From Anaerolineales bacterium UBA5797 (GTDB lineage Bacteria > Chloroflexota > Anaerolineae > Anaerolineales > Villigracilaceae), in NCBI GenBank assembly GCA_002418205.1, contig DIDP01000011.1:110749-174748 (forward strand): DNA of 64,000 bases, given 5' to 3'. Positions within the stretch are counted from its first letter, which is position 1. The number at the start of each line of letters is the position of its first letter. Under the pieces are notes generated by a model. It had not been told where the DNA came from. It did not search any database and saw only the letters and a list, made by a program, of their open reading frames with translations. The position numbers were made by a program, and so were the translations under genes. This document shows, one piece after another, positions 16,200-25,067 of this stretch.

Positions 16200-16236
16200 A
16201 ACCACAGATAAACGCGGATGAACACGGACGAAGATA
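16200..16236. repeat. short dispersed-repeat-like sequence
   Basis: ACCACAGATAAACGCGGATG continuing to AACACGGACGAAG, a repeat type I recognise from many environmental genomes. Only one copy is seen here. Confidence 0.3.
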
Positions 16237-16266
16237 AATAAAAAGGCGGACGATAAGCCCGCCTTT
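16237..16266 (-). terminator. Rho-independent terminator after ppgK
   Basis: On the minus strand AAAGGCGG-(loop)-CCGCCTTT followed by TTATTTAT. It separates ppgK from mutS2. Confidence 0.7.
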
Positions 16267-16290
16267 CCTCGTCTGTTGATGCCGGAAATA

Positions 16291-17025
16291 TCAACCTGTC
16301 CTGGCTGCCAGCGCCGCGCCGACGATACCCGCCTCGTTCAGGAATTGCGCCGGGACAACCGGCGTGTCGATCTCGAGCAGGGGAACATATTTATCCGATT
16401 TTTTGCTGATGCCGCCACCGATGATGAACAGATCGGGCCAGAAGAGTTTTTCCATCTCCGCCAGGTATTTGTTCAGACGTTTGGCATATTTCTTCCATGA
16501 CAGGTCTTCGAGCTGACGGACCGCGTCGGAGGCGCGGTGTTCCGCGTCCCTGCCCTTCATGTCGAGGTGACCGAACTCGGTGTTGGGCAGCAGGTTGCCG
16601 CGATGGAAGATGGCGGTACCGATGCCCGTGCCCAGTGTGATCATGATGACCGTCCCGGGCTGACCCCTGCCCGCGCCGAACTTCATCTCCGCCAGCCCTG
16701 CCGCGTCGGCATCATTGATCATCGTGCAGTCGCAACCTGTGATTTTGGTGAACAGTTCGTCGGCGTTCGTGCCCACCCATTTATCAGAGACGTTCGCCGC
16801 CATCAAGGTAACCCCCGCCTTGACCGGCGCGGGGAAGCCGATGCCGATGGGACCGGTCCATTCAAAGGTTCTTGCAATGTCAGCCACGATTTTTGCAACG
16901 GGTTCAGGCTCAGCTCCCTTCGGAGTCTTGATGCGGATGCGGTCCGCCGTCAGTTCGCCGGTGTCCGTATCCACGGTTGCGCCCTTGATGCCCGACCCGC
17001 CTATGTCAACTCCCAGCACTTGCAT
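16291..17025 (-). CDS. ppgK: polyphosphate glucokinase (ROK family)
   Basis: A 244-residue ROK kinase. The phosphate-binding start VLGVDIGGSGIKGA, the segment VGTNADELF, the catalytic NDADAAGLAEMKFGAG, LGTGIGTAIF, EFGHLDM and the C-terminal WPDLFIIGGGISKK correspond closely to strictly polyphosphate-dependent glucokinases of Actinobacteria and Chloroflexi, rather than ATP-ROK repressors (no HTH and no zinc CXCGXXGCXE motif). It phosphorylates glucose using polyphosphate, and in some members ATP. Monocistronic, with its own terminator. Confidence 0.9.
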   Translation of the reverse strand: MQVLGVDIGGSGIKGATVDTDTGELTADRIRIKTPKGAEPEPVAKIVADIARTFEWTGPIGIGFPAPVKAGVTLMAANVSDKWVGTNADELFTKITGCDCTMINDADAAGLAEMKFGAGRGQPGTVIMITLGTGIGTAIFHRGNLLPNTEFGHLDMKGRDAEHRASDAVRQLEDLSWKKYAKRLNKYLAEMEKLFWPDLFIIGGGISKKSDKYVPLLEIDTPVVPAQFLNEAGIVGAALAARTG

Positions 17026-17128
17026 GTGTCACCTCCGGGTTTTTATTGAATTTACCATATATGAGTATGAAGTGGAATATGACCGTCACATTCCCCCGGA
17101 ATTCCGCCCTGTCTTTTTCTGAAATCTG

Positions 17129-17225
17129 TGATACACTCCGTCCGCTCTCAATGGAGAGTAATTCTTGGGACCTTGTTTTGATAACTCTTAACGAACGCCC
17201 GATGGAAGTTTTGTCGGGCTTTTTT
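17129..17225 (+). ncRNA. possible short leader RNA ahead of the DEAD-box helicase
   Basis: An extended -10 box (TGATACACT, 17129-17137) is followed about 60 bases later by an intrinsic terminator: GCCCGA (17197-17202) pairing with TCGGGC (17214-17219), then TTTTTT. A small hairpin (CTCTC-AATG-GAGAG) lies between. No plus-strand gene precedes it. This fits a small RNA or an attenuated leader for the helicase at 17409. The rest of 17026-17408 holds only a family A repeat. Confidence 0.4.
17197..17225 (+). terminator. intrinsic terminator in the helicase upstream region
   Basis: Stem GCCCGA/TCGGGC with an 11-base loop and six T. It lies about 180 bases upstream of the helicase ATG and is not downstream of any plus-strand gene. 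Confidence 0.6.
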
Positions 17226-17307
17226 GTTGGGCGGACGCGTCTGCGAAGACAAGTCTGATTGGCAGGAAGGAAGTTAAACGGAGTCATCGGAACATCCCGC
17301 AACATAC

Positions 17308-17389
17308 ATGTCATTGCGAACGTCGGGAAGGAATCCCCAAACGGATGAGGAGATTGCTTCATCGGGCTAAAGCCCTCCTCGCAATGACA
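17308..17389. repeat. dispersed palindromic element, family A copy 4
   Basis: ATGTCATTGCGA (17308-17319) and TCGCAATGACA (17379-17389) are inverted arms, with GAGGAGATTGCTTCATCGGG inside. It ends 20 bases before the helicase start codon. Confidence 0.8.
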
Positions 17390-17408
17390 GAAAACAAAAA
17401 GGAAAACG

Positions 17409-19082
17409 ATGACAACCGAATTTAACTCCCTGAACCTGCGTGACGAGGTCATGCAGGCCATTACCGAACTCGGCTACTCCACGCCGACGCCCATCCAATT
17501 GGGCATGATCCCCCTCATGCTCACCGGCGCGGACGTGATCGGCCAGGCACAGACCGGCACTGGCAAGACCGCCGCCTTCGCCCTCCCCATTCTCCATAAC
17601 TTTCAACCACAAAAACACGTGCAGGCTTTGGTCCTCGCGCCCACGCGCGAACTTGCCTTGCAGGTCGCTGATTCGATGACCGAGTACGGTAAACACCTCA
17701 ATGTGCGCGTGCTCGCCGTCTATGGCGGTCAGCCCTACGGACCGCAGATCAGCAAACTTAATCGCGGCATCGATATCGTAGTCGGTACGCCCGGTCGCCT
17801 GCTCGATCTCATCGAACGCAACGCCCTCAACATCAAGCACATCAAGACCCTCGTGCTCGACGAAGCCGACGAGATGCTCAACATGGGCTTCATCGAGGAC
17901 ATCGAAAAGATCCTTGCGGAGACTCCTGCGGAGCGACAGACCGCCCTCTTCAGCGCCACCCTGCCGCCGCGCATCCGCTCCCTCGCGAACCGCTTCATGC
18001 GGGACCCTCAATCTGTCACCATTAAACGCGATACGCTCACCGTTTCAGCCATCGAACAGCGCTACTACCTCGTCCACGAAGCGGACAAGACCAACGCCCT
18101 GACGCGTCTCTTCGAGATCGAGCCGATCAAGAGCGCGCTGATCTTCGCCCGCACCCGCGCCGAGACCGCGGCGCTCGCCAACGAACTGGTCGTGCGCGGC
18201 ATCCCTGCTGAAGCCATCCACGGCGACCTTGACCAGAACGCCCGCGAACGCGTGCTGGGACGTTTCCGCGCCAACCAGCTCAAAGTGCTGGTCGCCACGG
18301 ACGTGGCGGCGCGCGGCCTGGATATTGACGACATCTCGCACGTCTTCAACTTTCATCTTCCCGATGATGCCGAGGTGTACATCCACCGCATCGGGCGGAC
18401 GGGACGCGCCGGCAAGACGGGCGTTGCCATCACGTTGCTTTCTCCAAGGGAAAAACGCCGCCTGCGCGAAGTGGAAGCATTGACCAGGCAACAGATCACC
18501 CAGATGGAAATCCCCTCTGTTGGTGATATTCATCGTTACCGCGAGAACAAGGTCGTCGAGACGATGAAGGTCTGGCTTGGGCGCGGACGTTACAAGCGCG
18601 AACTCGAGATGGTGCAGGAACTCGTTGATGCCGGCTTTGACGTAACCAGTATCGCCGCCGCTGCATTGAAGATCGCCCGTGCGGACGAGAAACAGAGACC
18701 GATCGCCGAGATCGCGGAGGTGAAATCCGATCATCGGGGTGAAAAGCAATACAAACCGAAAAATGCGGGACGGGCAACTTTCGAGCGGCGCGAAGGTGCA
18801 AGAAGCGGGAACAATAACCGGCGGCGCGGCGACTCGTCGCATGAAGAGGGGATGGTCCGCTTGAAGATCAACAAAGGCAGGTCGAACGGTATCCGCCCGA
18901 ACGACATCGTCGGCACAATCGCCTTCCATGCCAACATCCCGGGCTACACCATCGGCAAGATCCGCATCGAGGACAAGATGACGTTCGTGGACATCCCCGA
19001 GGATCTGCTCGAGCAGGTGCTGACCCACAACGGGAATTACCGCATCGGCAGGGAAAAGTTCAGCCTGGCAAAGGCGAAGTGA
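17409..19082 (+). CDS. DEAD-box RNA helicase (DeaD/CsdA type)
   Basis: A 557-residue helicase with the full motif set: Q motif FNSLNLRDEV...PTPIQ, I AQTGTGKT, Ia PTREL, Ib TPGR, II DEAD, III SAT, IV IFARTRAE, V ATDVAARGLDID, VI HRIGRTGRAG. The C-terminal part carries an RGG-like basic stretch (residues 430-480, RRGDSS) and a DbpA-type RNA-binding domain (VRLKINKGRSNGIRPNDIVG). It remodels RNA in ribosome assembly or cold adaptation. The proximity of SUI1 and cold-shock genes supports a translation/cold role. Confidence 0.94.
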   Translation: MTTEFNSLNLRDEVMQAITELGYSTPTPIQLGMIPLMLTGADVIGQAQTGTGKTAAFALPILHNFQPQKHVQALVLAPTRELALQVADSMTEYGKHLNVRVLAVYGGQPYGPQISKLNRGIDIVVGTPGRLLDLIERNALNIKHIKTLVLDEADEMLNMGFIEDIEKILAETPAERQTALFSATLPPRIRSLANRFMRDPQSVTIKRDTLTVSAIEQRYYLVHEADKTNALTRLFEIEPIKSALIFARTRAETAALANELVVRGIPAEAIHGDLDQNARERVLGRFRANQLKVLVATDVAARGLDIDDISHVFNFHLPDDAEVYIHRIGRTGRAGKTGVAITLLSPREKRRLREVEALTRQQITQMEIPSVGDIHRYRENKVVETMKVWLGRGRYKRELEMVQELVDAGFDVTSIAAAALKIARADEKQRPIAEIAEVKSDHRGEKQYKPKNAGRATFERREGARSGNNNRRRGDSSHEEGMVRLKINKGRSNGIRPNDIVGTIAFHANIPGYTIGKIRIEDKMTFVDIPEDLLEQVLTHNGNYRIGREKFSLAKAK

Positions 19083-19085
19083 TCT

Positions 19086-19117
19086 GGCAGTCCCCGACTT
19101 TCGGGGACTGTTTTTAT
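19086..19117 (+). terminator. Rho-independent terminator after the helicase
   Basis: AGTCCCCGA-CTTTC-GGGGACT with TTTTTATTT right after the helicase stop codon. Confidence 0.85.
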
Positions 19118-19121
19118 TTGG

Positions 19122-19150
19122 TTGACAACCATTTCCATATCTTCTACACT
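19122..19150 (+). promoter_or_regulatory. sigma-A-type promoter of the SUI1 gene
   Basis: TTGACA (19122-19127), 17-base spacer, TACACT (19145-19150). The expected transcription start, about 7 bases on, coincides with the ATG at 19157, predicting a leaderless mRNA. Confidence 0.75.
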
Positions 19151-19156
19151 ATTGCC

Positions 19157-19495
19157 ATGAACAGGAACAATGCCCGCACCGTCTGGTCATCCGATAGCGG
19201 TGATCAACGCAAGAAAGAACAGAAGCCTGCCAATGTAAAGTCGTTGCTGCCGGGACAGCAGACCGCCTACCTGCACCGGGACTCAAAAGGGCGCGGCGGG
19301 AAGTCCGTCACGCTGATAAAGAATCTGGCGCTTTCGGAGGAGGATATGAAGTCTCTAGCGAAGCGGATCAAACAGGATTGCGGCGTGGGCGGGACGGTCA
19401 AGGGGAGTGTCATCGAAATTCAGAGCGAGCAGCGCGAAAAGATCGCGGGCATTTTGCAGAAACTGGGGTACAAGGTCAAGATCGCGGGAGGGTAG
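19157..19495 (+). CDS. SUI1/YciH-type translation factor
   Basis: A 112-residue protein. The SUI1 fold is visible in the C-terminal 80 residues: RDSKGRGGKSVTLIKNLAL, LAKRIKQDCGVGGTVK, and IEIQSEQREKIAGILQKLGY, matching bacterial/archaeal homologues of eIF1 that bind the small ribosomal subunit. The start at 19157 is preferred to the in-frame ATG at 19079 because a consensus promoter lies between them and the upstream ATG overlaps the helicase stop. Likely translated from a leaderless mRNA. Confidence 0.88.
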   Translation: MNRNNARTVWSSDSGDQRKKEQKPANVKSLLPGQQTAYLHRDSKGRGGKSVTLIKNLALSEEDMKSLAKRIKQDCGVGGTVKGSVIEIQSEQREKIAGILQKLGYKVKIAGG

Positions 19496-19548
19496 GGAAA
19501 TCAAGAGCTTGGCATGCGAGCACCGCCCAAAAAACTCTCATATTTTCA

Positions 19549-19576
19549 TTGACCTTTCCCCCTCCTCATGTTATCC
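19549..19576 (+). promoter_or_regulatory. probable promoter of the cold-shock gene
   Basis: TTGACC (19549-19554), 16-base spacer, TTATCC (19571-19576). It would give a 5' leader of about 140 bases, with hairpins, before the ATG at 19727. Confidence 0.5.
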
Positions 19577-19619
19577 TTGCGGGCGTAGGATACCAGTAGT
19601 TGCTTTGGATTTACCAGGT

Positions 19620-19643
19620 TGGCTCACGGATCGTCCGTGAGCC
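19620..19643 (+). promoter_or_regulatory. strong hairpin in the cold-shock mRNA leader
   Basis: GGCTCACGGA-TCG-TCCGTGAGCC, a perfect 10-bp stem, followed by GCTTTGTTTT and a second smaller hairpin (ACCGCC-GTTGA-GGCGGT). It could be an attenuator or a temperature-responsive leader element. Confidence 0.45.
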
Positions 19644-19726
19644 GCTTTGTTTTACCGCCGTTGAGGCGGTTCCGATGCAATGCCCAAAGTACCCTCCAAA
19701 TTATTTTCTTGCCACAGGAGGCAAAA

Positions 19727-19939
19727 ATGTCGGATCGTATCAACGGTACAGTCAAATGGTTCAACGGGACCAAGGGCTACGGCTTCATCGAACGTGAAGG
19801 CGGACCCGATGTCTTCGTCCACTTCTCCGCTATTCAAGGCGAAGGGTTCAAGAACCTGCAGGAAGGCGAAAAGGTCGAGTTCACGGTTGAGCAGGGACCC
19901 AAGGGCCTGCAAGCCAGCAACGTAATCGTCGTCAACTAA
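19727..19939 (+). CDS. cold-shock domain protein
   Basis: A 70-residue cold-shock protein: GTVKWFNGTKGYGFIE (RNP1) and DVFVHFSAI (RNP2) with a C-terminal LQASNVIVV. It binds single-stranded RNA/DNA in the cytoplasm and acts as an RNA chaperone. Start chosen at 19727 because AGGAGG lies 4 bases upstream; the longer frame from 19619 has no homologous N-terminus. A strong terminator follows. Confidence 0.95.
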   Translation: MSDRINGTVKWFNGTKGYGFIEREGGPDVFVHFSAIQGEGFKNLQEGEKVEFTVEQGPKGLQASNVIVVN

Positions 19940-19960
19940 TCGACTGCATTCCAATTCTGA

Positions 19961-19998
19961 CAAAAATCCCCGGGAGTTTCCTCCCGGGGATTTTTTTG
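19961..19998 (+). terminator. Rho-independent terminator after the cold-shock gene
   Basis: ATCCCCGGGAG-TTTC-CTCCCGGGGAT, an 11-bp perfect stem, flanked by A-rich and T-rich tracts (TTTTTTT). It may work in both directions for the convergent gene at 20020. Confidence 0.9.
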
Positions 19999-20019
19999 AT
20001 TCGATCTTGTCTCCTGATC

Positions 20020-20640
20020 TCAAAACCTTCGAGCGGGCTCCGCTGTTCTCTCCTGATAAAGCTGATACAAAATATAAAAGACCGCGAACAACAGGAGTGG
20101 TCCGATCACACAGCGCAGGACGCTCGTCGCGAGTTGAACGCGATCCACCCTGGCGTGTTTCCATTGGATCGCTCCGTTTGCGTCAAGCTGGACGACCGTC
20201 AACTCGGCGAACCCGCCTCCCTGACAACCCCCGAAGAATTGATATTCCTTAGCGCCTGCCAGCGAATCGGGCACCCCGAAAATATCTCGCAATTCGGTGG
20301 TGCATTGCACGTCCGCCTGCGGGATTTCGCTTGAGAAATCCCCTTCCAGGCATGAGACCCTTCCATCAGTCTCGCAACAGCGGTGGGGCTTGCCCGCATC
20401 CGTTTTGACGAAGGCGATGGCTTCAAAGCAGGTGACTGCCTCCCCCAATGCGGGATCGGGATAACTGATGATGTTCGGCGTGTCGGCGACGAAGTATTGG
20501 ACGTGGGAGATGGCGACCGGCGCCTCGCCGAACTGCTTCCAGTCTGCCAACCGGTAGGTGAGTTTGAAAAGGTCCACCGTGTAGGCGGACAAGATCAGGA
20601 GCAAGAGGATGGCTATCGTGAGGAGGTTATTTTTATGCAC
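20020..20640 (-). CDS. hypothetical membrane protein with two TM segments
   Basis: A 206-residue protein from a GTG start at 20640 (VHKNNLLTIAILLLLILS), chosen because AAGGAG lies 5 bases upstream and the N-terminus then forms a membrane anchor; a longer frame to 20928 overlaps the divergent gene. A second hydrophobic segment (LRCVIGPLLLFAVFYILYQL) is near the C-terminus. The 130-residue loop between is presumably extracytoplasmic and has six or more Cys (CFEA, HRCCET, CLEG, QCTT, GGCQ). No family recognised. Confidence 0.65.
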   Translation of the reverse strand: MHKNNLLTIAILLLLILSAYTVDLFKLTYRLADWKQFGEAPVAISHVQYFVADTPNIISYPDPALGEAVTCFEAIAFVKTDAGKPHRCCETDGRVSCLEGDFSSEIPQADVQCTTELRDIFGVPDSLAGAKEYQFFGGCQGGGFAELTVVQLDANGAIQWKHARVDRVQLATSVLRCVIGPLLLFAVFYILYQLYQERTAEPARRF

Positions 20641-20686
20641 GCGGACTCCTTGATCACATCCTCTGATTGTACACCTCTGCGGGCTG

Positions 20687-20692
20687 TATAAT
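20687..20692 (+). promoter_or_regulatory. -10 box close to the start of the membrane GT-like gene
   Basis: TATAAT ends 8 bases before the ATG at 20701, so the mRNA leader would be nearly absent. A matching -35 is not obvious. Confidence 0.4.
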
Positions 20693-20700
20693 CGGAGAAT

Positions 20701-22383
20701 ATGATGGAACGCGCCTTCAAAAAAGACTTCCTCGCGGACGTCCTGAAACACGGTCTGTTTCCGGCGGCATTCTATTTGCTCACGTTCTGCCTGTTGACCT
20801 ACCCCTTGATCTTTGACTTCTCGACCCGTTTCTTTACCGATGCCGGCGATGGGATGCAGAACGTCTGGAACATTTGGTGGATCAACCGGGCAATCTCCCA
20901 GCCGGGAGTCCATCCCTCCATCTGGCACACCGACCTGCTACATTGGCCCTTCGGCGTCACCCTGCTCGGGCAGACGCTCAATCCGTTCAACGGTTTGAGC
21001 GCGGTCCCATTGCTCCGCTTCATGACGCTCGTCCAGGCGTTCAACACGATGACACTCTTCTCGTTCGTCATGGGCGGCGTGACGGCATACTGGCTGTCGT
21101 TTTATCTGACCAGACACATCTGGGGGAGCCTGACCGCGGGCTTCATTTTCACCTTCTCCAGTTATCACTTTGCACATTACTACGGTCACATGCAGTTGAT
21201 CTCGCTGGAATGGATTCCGTTGTTCGTGCTGTGCTGGATCATCCTGATCGAAAAGCCGGGCATCTGGATTGGGATCGCCTCAGCCCTGACCCTGGGGCTG
21301 GTCCTGCTCTGCGACTATTACTACTTCTTTTACTGTGTCCTGACCGGCGGGTTGATCGTGTTGTGGGCCATGGTCCAGAAAAGGGATGTCTGGTTCCTGC
21401 TAAGAAAAGATTATCTGGCTCCCATCGCGGTCTTCCTCCTCATCTCCCTGCTGTTGGCGGGACCGGTCGTCTTCCCGTTCATGCGGCTGGCGCGGATCGA
21501 TCCGTTTTTGGACGCGCACAAACCGGAAAATTTTTCGCTGGACCTCCTCGCGCTGTTCGTCCCCGGTGAAGGCTGGCGGTTCGGTCAACTCACCGAAGCC
21601 TACTGGTCGAAACTTCCGATCGGTCTGAGCGAAGCCAGTGTGTATCTGGGATATGCGGTCATCATCCTTCTTGTTTATCTTTGGAAAAAACGCCGCAGCG
21701 TGGAGTTTGCCAGCCCAAGTCAGATCCATATGTGGTTCTTTTTATTGGGCTTCTTCTTCCTCATGGCGTTGGGACCGACCCTGCAGATCTTCGGAAGGGT
21801 CGTTTACCGTTTCCTCATGCCGTATTCCCTGCTGGAATTTCTGCTCCCGTTCCTGAAACTCTCCGGCGTGCCGGTCAGGATGGTGGTGATGGTCTCGCTG
21901 GCGGCTGCGGTGTTGAGCGCGATGGCGCTGCGGGTTTTGTTCCAGGGATCCACGCCTAAGAAGTATTTATTCCTCCTTTTGCTGGCATTGCTCGTATTCG
22001 AATACCTGCCGGGGACACTGCCATCCACGTCGACGGAAATCCCGGATTATGTGAATGCGCTGGCGGAAATGCCGAACGACGGCGGGCTGCTTGATCTCGC
22101 GGCTCCCACGCGCTACCTGCAATTGTATTATCAAACCGCACACGGGAAACCGCTGGTGTACGGTTATGTCTCACGCCTGCCCACGAGTGTTGCGGAAAAA
22201 GAAGCCGGGTTGACGCGCGCCATCAACCGCGGGGAATACGTCAGGTTGTGGGATGTCTATCACATCCGCTATATCGCTACAAAGGAACTCATCGAGGAGG
22301 ATGATCCGTTCCTTTCGATTGAGTTGGTTTATCGAAGCGATGGGGTTAATGTTTACCGGCTCGAATGTGAATGCGAAGAATAG
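20701..22383 (+). CDS. polytopic membrane protein, GT-C glycosyltransferase-like
   Basis: A 560-residue protein with about twelve predicted membrane segments. After the first segment a long loop contains FFTDAGDGMQNVWNIWW, resembling the acidic first-loop motif of GT-C fold lipid-sugar glycosyltransferases. The C-terminal 130 residues are a soluble domain (YVNALAEMPNDGGLLDLAAP...). It probably works on polyprenyl-linked sugars outside the membrane, but this is fold-level inference. ATG at 20704 is an equally good start. Confidence 0.65.
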   Translation: MMERAFKKDFLADVLKHGLFPAAFYLLTFCLLTYPLIFDFSTRFFTDAGDGMQNVWNIWWINRAISQPGVHPSIWHTDLLHWPFGVTLLGQTLNPFNGLSAVPLLRFMTLVQAFNTMTLFSFVMGGVTAYWLSFYLTRHIWGSLTAGFIFTFSSYHFAHYYGHMQLISLEWIPLFVLCWIILIEKPGIWIGIASALTLGLVLLCDYYYFFYCVLTGGLIVLWAMVQKRDVWFLLRKDYLAPIAVFLLISLLLAGPVVFPFMRLARIDPFLDAHKPENFSLDLLALFVPGEGWRFGQLTEAYWSKLPIGLSEASVYLGYAVIILLVYLWKKRRSVEFASPSQIHMWFFLLGFFFLMALGPTLQIFGRVVYRFLMPYSLLEFLLPFLKLSGVPVRMVVMVSLAAAVLSAMALRVLFQGSTPKKYLFLLLLALLVFEYLPGTLPSTSTEIPDYVNALAEMPNDGGLLDLAAPTRYLQLYYQTAHGKPLVYGYVSRLPTSVAEKEAGLTRAINRGEYVRLWDVYHIRYIATKELIEEDDPFLSIELVYRSDGVNVYRLECECEE

Positions 22384-22390
22384 ACGAATC

Positions 22391-22417
22391 AAAAAAGGCA
22401 GACGGATGATCTGCCCT
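22391..22417 (-). terminator. Rho-independent terminator for the aminotransferase gene
   Basis: On the minus strand GGCAGAT-CATCC-GTCTGCC is followed by TTTTTT. It sits in the short gap between convergent genes. Confidence 0.75.
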
Positions 22418-22439
22418 TCTGGTCAATGTATTCTGTTTT

Positions 22440-23618
<1,179 letters not shown>

Positions 23619-23635
23619 TGAGCCTCCATTGATTT

Positions 23636-23718
23636 TGTCATTGCGAGCGGGTGCTGGTTTCGATACGAGCGGAAGAGCGCCGCCCTACTCAACCAGCAGC
23701 ATCGCTCCTCGCATGACA
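23636..23718. repeat. family A palindrome copy 5 with a nested family B copy
   Basis: Family A arms TGTCATTGCGAG (23636-23647) and CTCCTCGCATGACA (23705-23718). Between them is a family B unit (CTGGTTTCGATACGAGCGG ... CTACTCAACCAG, 23653-23697) that is itself an inverted repeat. Confidence 0.75.
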
Positions 23719-23931
23719 TTAGATTGGTTGTACGAACCATTCGTCGGGGATTTCCCGATATGTCAGATCAAAAGCCTGTCCGTCGACGGTCTTGACGCGG
23801 AAGCCCTTTTCAGTGGGTCCGCGCCAGCGTGCGATGATCTCCGCGATCTCGTACCGGCATCCCTGCCAGAGGAGCGAGAGCGGGCGTTCCGCGAAGGTCG
23901 TGTCCGAACGGCACTCGACGATGTTCATCAT
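23719..23931 (-). CDS. small hypothetical protein coupled to the nucleotidyltransferase
   Basis: A 70-residue protein, MMNIVECRSDTTF then LSLLWQGCRYEIAEIIARWRG, FRVKTVDGQAFDLTYREIPD. The shape (a short beta-rich protein reading W-x-G-x-x-Y-x-I near the middle) resembles DUF6504-type proteins, but I am not certain. It overlaps the stop of the upstream nucleotidyltransferase by 4 bases, so translation is coupled. Its 3' end abuts a repeat. Confidence 0.6.
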   Translation of the reverse strand: MMNIVECRSDTTFAERPLSLLWQGCRYEIAEIIARWRGPTEKGFRVKTVDGQAFDLTYREIPDEWFVQPI

Positions 23932-24968
23932 TTCGAGATCACCGAACTGTCATCGCCGATGTTCAACGACATCGGTTCCTCCTTGTTCGGCTGTCCTTCC
24001 ACATAACAATTGCTTCCGATCAGGGAGTTGGTCAGGGCTGTGCGCCTGACCTCCGTGCCTTCGGAGATGATGGATTCCTGAATGACCGCCTGGCTGATCC
24101 TGCAATCTGCCCCGATCGAGGCGAAGGGTCCGATGACCGCTTCCTTGATCTCCGCGCTGGGATGCACAAAGGAGGGGGCTTTGATGACCACGCTGTCGCG
24201 GATCTCATCCTGTGTGATGTTCGCCGCGCCGCGTTCGAGCAGGGTCTTGTTCGTTTCGAGGGTCGCTTCGATGGTGCCGGTATCGAGCCAGGTATCGATC
24301 TCGTGCACGCGGATCCTGGTGCCGCGCTCGATCATGATGGACATGGCATCGGCGAGGAAGTATTCATTTTTGAGCGTGAGGTTGCGATTCATCTGCTCTT
24401 CGATGGCGGAGACCAGTTCCTGTCCCTCCTTGAAGTAATAGCAGCCGGCGATGACGAGGTTGTTTTCCATTGTTTTCGGTTTCTCGATGAAGCGTTTCAC
24501 GAAACCGTCCTCATCGAGTTCGGCAACGCCGAAGCGGCGCGGATCGGGAACAGGCATGACCCAGGCAACGGAATCAGCCGTCTCCTGCGCGAGGAACGAG
24601 AAGTCCGTTTCGATCAGGGTGTCGGAGAAGACCATCTGCATCGGTCCATGCAAATATTCGCGCGCCAGCCAGAGGGCATGGGATTGTCCCTTCATTTCAT
24701 GCTGGACCACATAATGCGCCTTCATCTCCGGATATTTTTTGCTGATGAATTCGGGGATCTGCATTTCACCGAGGAACGGTCCAACGATAAATACATATTC
24801 GAGGTTGTCAGGATTCGGCATGGTCTTGAACATGTCCAGCAGATGTTCGAGCGTGGTCTTGCCCGCCACATTGACGAGCGGCTTTGGTCTGCTGTAGGTG
24901 TGGGGTCTCATGCGGGTGCCCCAGCCTGCCATGGGAATCACGATTTTGAATGTTTCAGCCAAGATCAA
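23928..24968 (-). CDS. sugar-phosphate nucleotidyltransferase (NDP-sugar pyrophosphorylase)
   Basis: A 346-residue protein. N-terminal Rossmann-like domain with KIVIPMAGWGTRMRPHTYSRPKPLVNVAGKT (the G-x-G-T-R-M-x-P signature and the P-K-P-L uridylyl-transfer Lys), then VFSDTL and GVAELDEDGFVKRFIEKPK; a C-terminal left-handed beta-helix follows (about residues 255-330, HPSAEIKEAVIGPFASIGADC). It makes NDP-glucose-type sugars from hexose-1-phosphate and NTP. No biosynthetic genes for a specific sugar adjoin it. Confidence 0.87.
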   Translation of the reverse strand: MILAETFKIVIPMAGWGTRMRPHTYSRPKPLVNVAGKTTLEHLLDMFKTMPNPDNLEYVFIVGPFLGEMQIPEFISKKYPEMKAHYVVQHEMKGQSHALWLAREYLHGPMQMVFSDTLIETDFSFLAQETADSVAWVMPVPDPRRFGVAELDEDGFVKRFIEKPKTMENNLVIAGCYYFKEGQELVSAIEEQMNRNLTLKNEYFLADAMSIMIERGTRIRVHEIDTWLDTGTIEATLETNKTLLERGAANITQDEIRDSVVIKAPSFVHPSAEIKEAVIGPFASIGADCRISQAVIQESIISEGTEVRRTALTNSLIGSNCYVEGQPNKEEPMSLNIGDDSSVISK

Positions 24969-25003
24969 CTCCGTTTTGATGATTTTCCCTGATATTGTAC
25001 CAA

Positions 25004-25046
25004 TGAAAAGACGGCGGGCAGCAATACTGGTTACTGTCCGCCATCT
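25004..25046 (-). terminator. probable terminator after the aldo/keto reductase
   Basis: On the minus strand GGCGGACAG-(loop)-CTGCCCGCC, with one G-T pair, followed by GTCTTTTC. Moderate T tract. Confidence 0.5.
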
Positions 25047-25067
25047 ACGGTTTTGATGGTTTCGGTT

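Noticed and set aside
19079..19156. Upstream N-terminal extension of the SUI1 protein
   Set aside because: The terminator and a consensus promoter lie inside it, so it is not transcribed as part of this gene.
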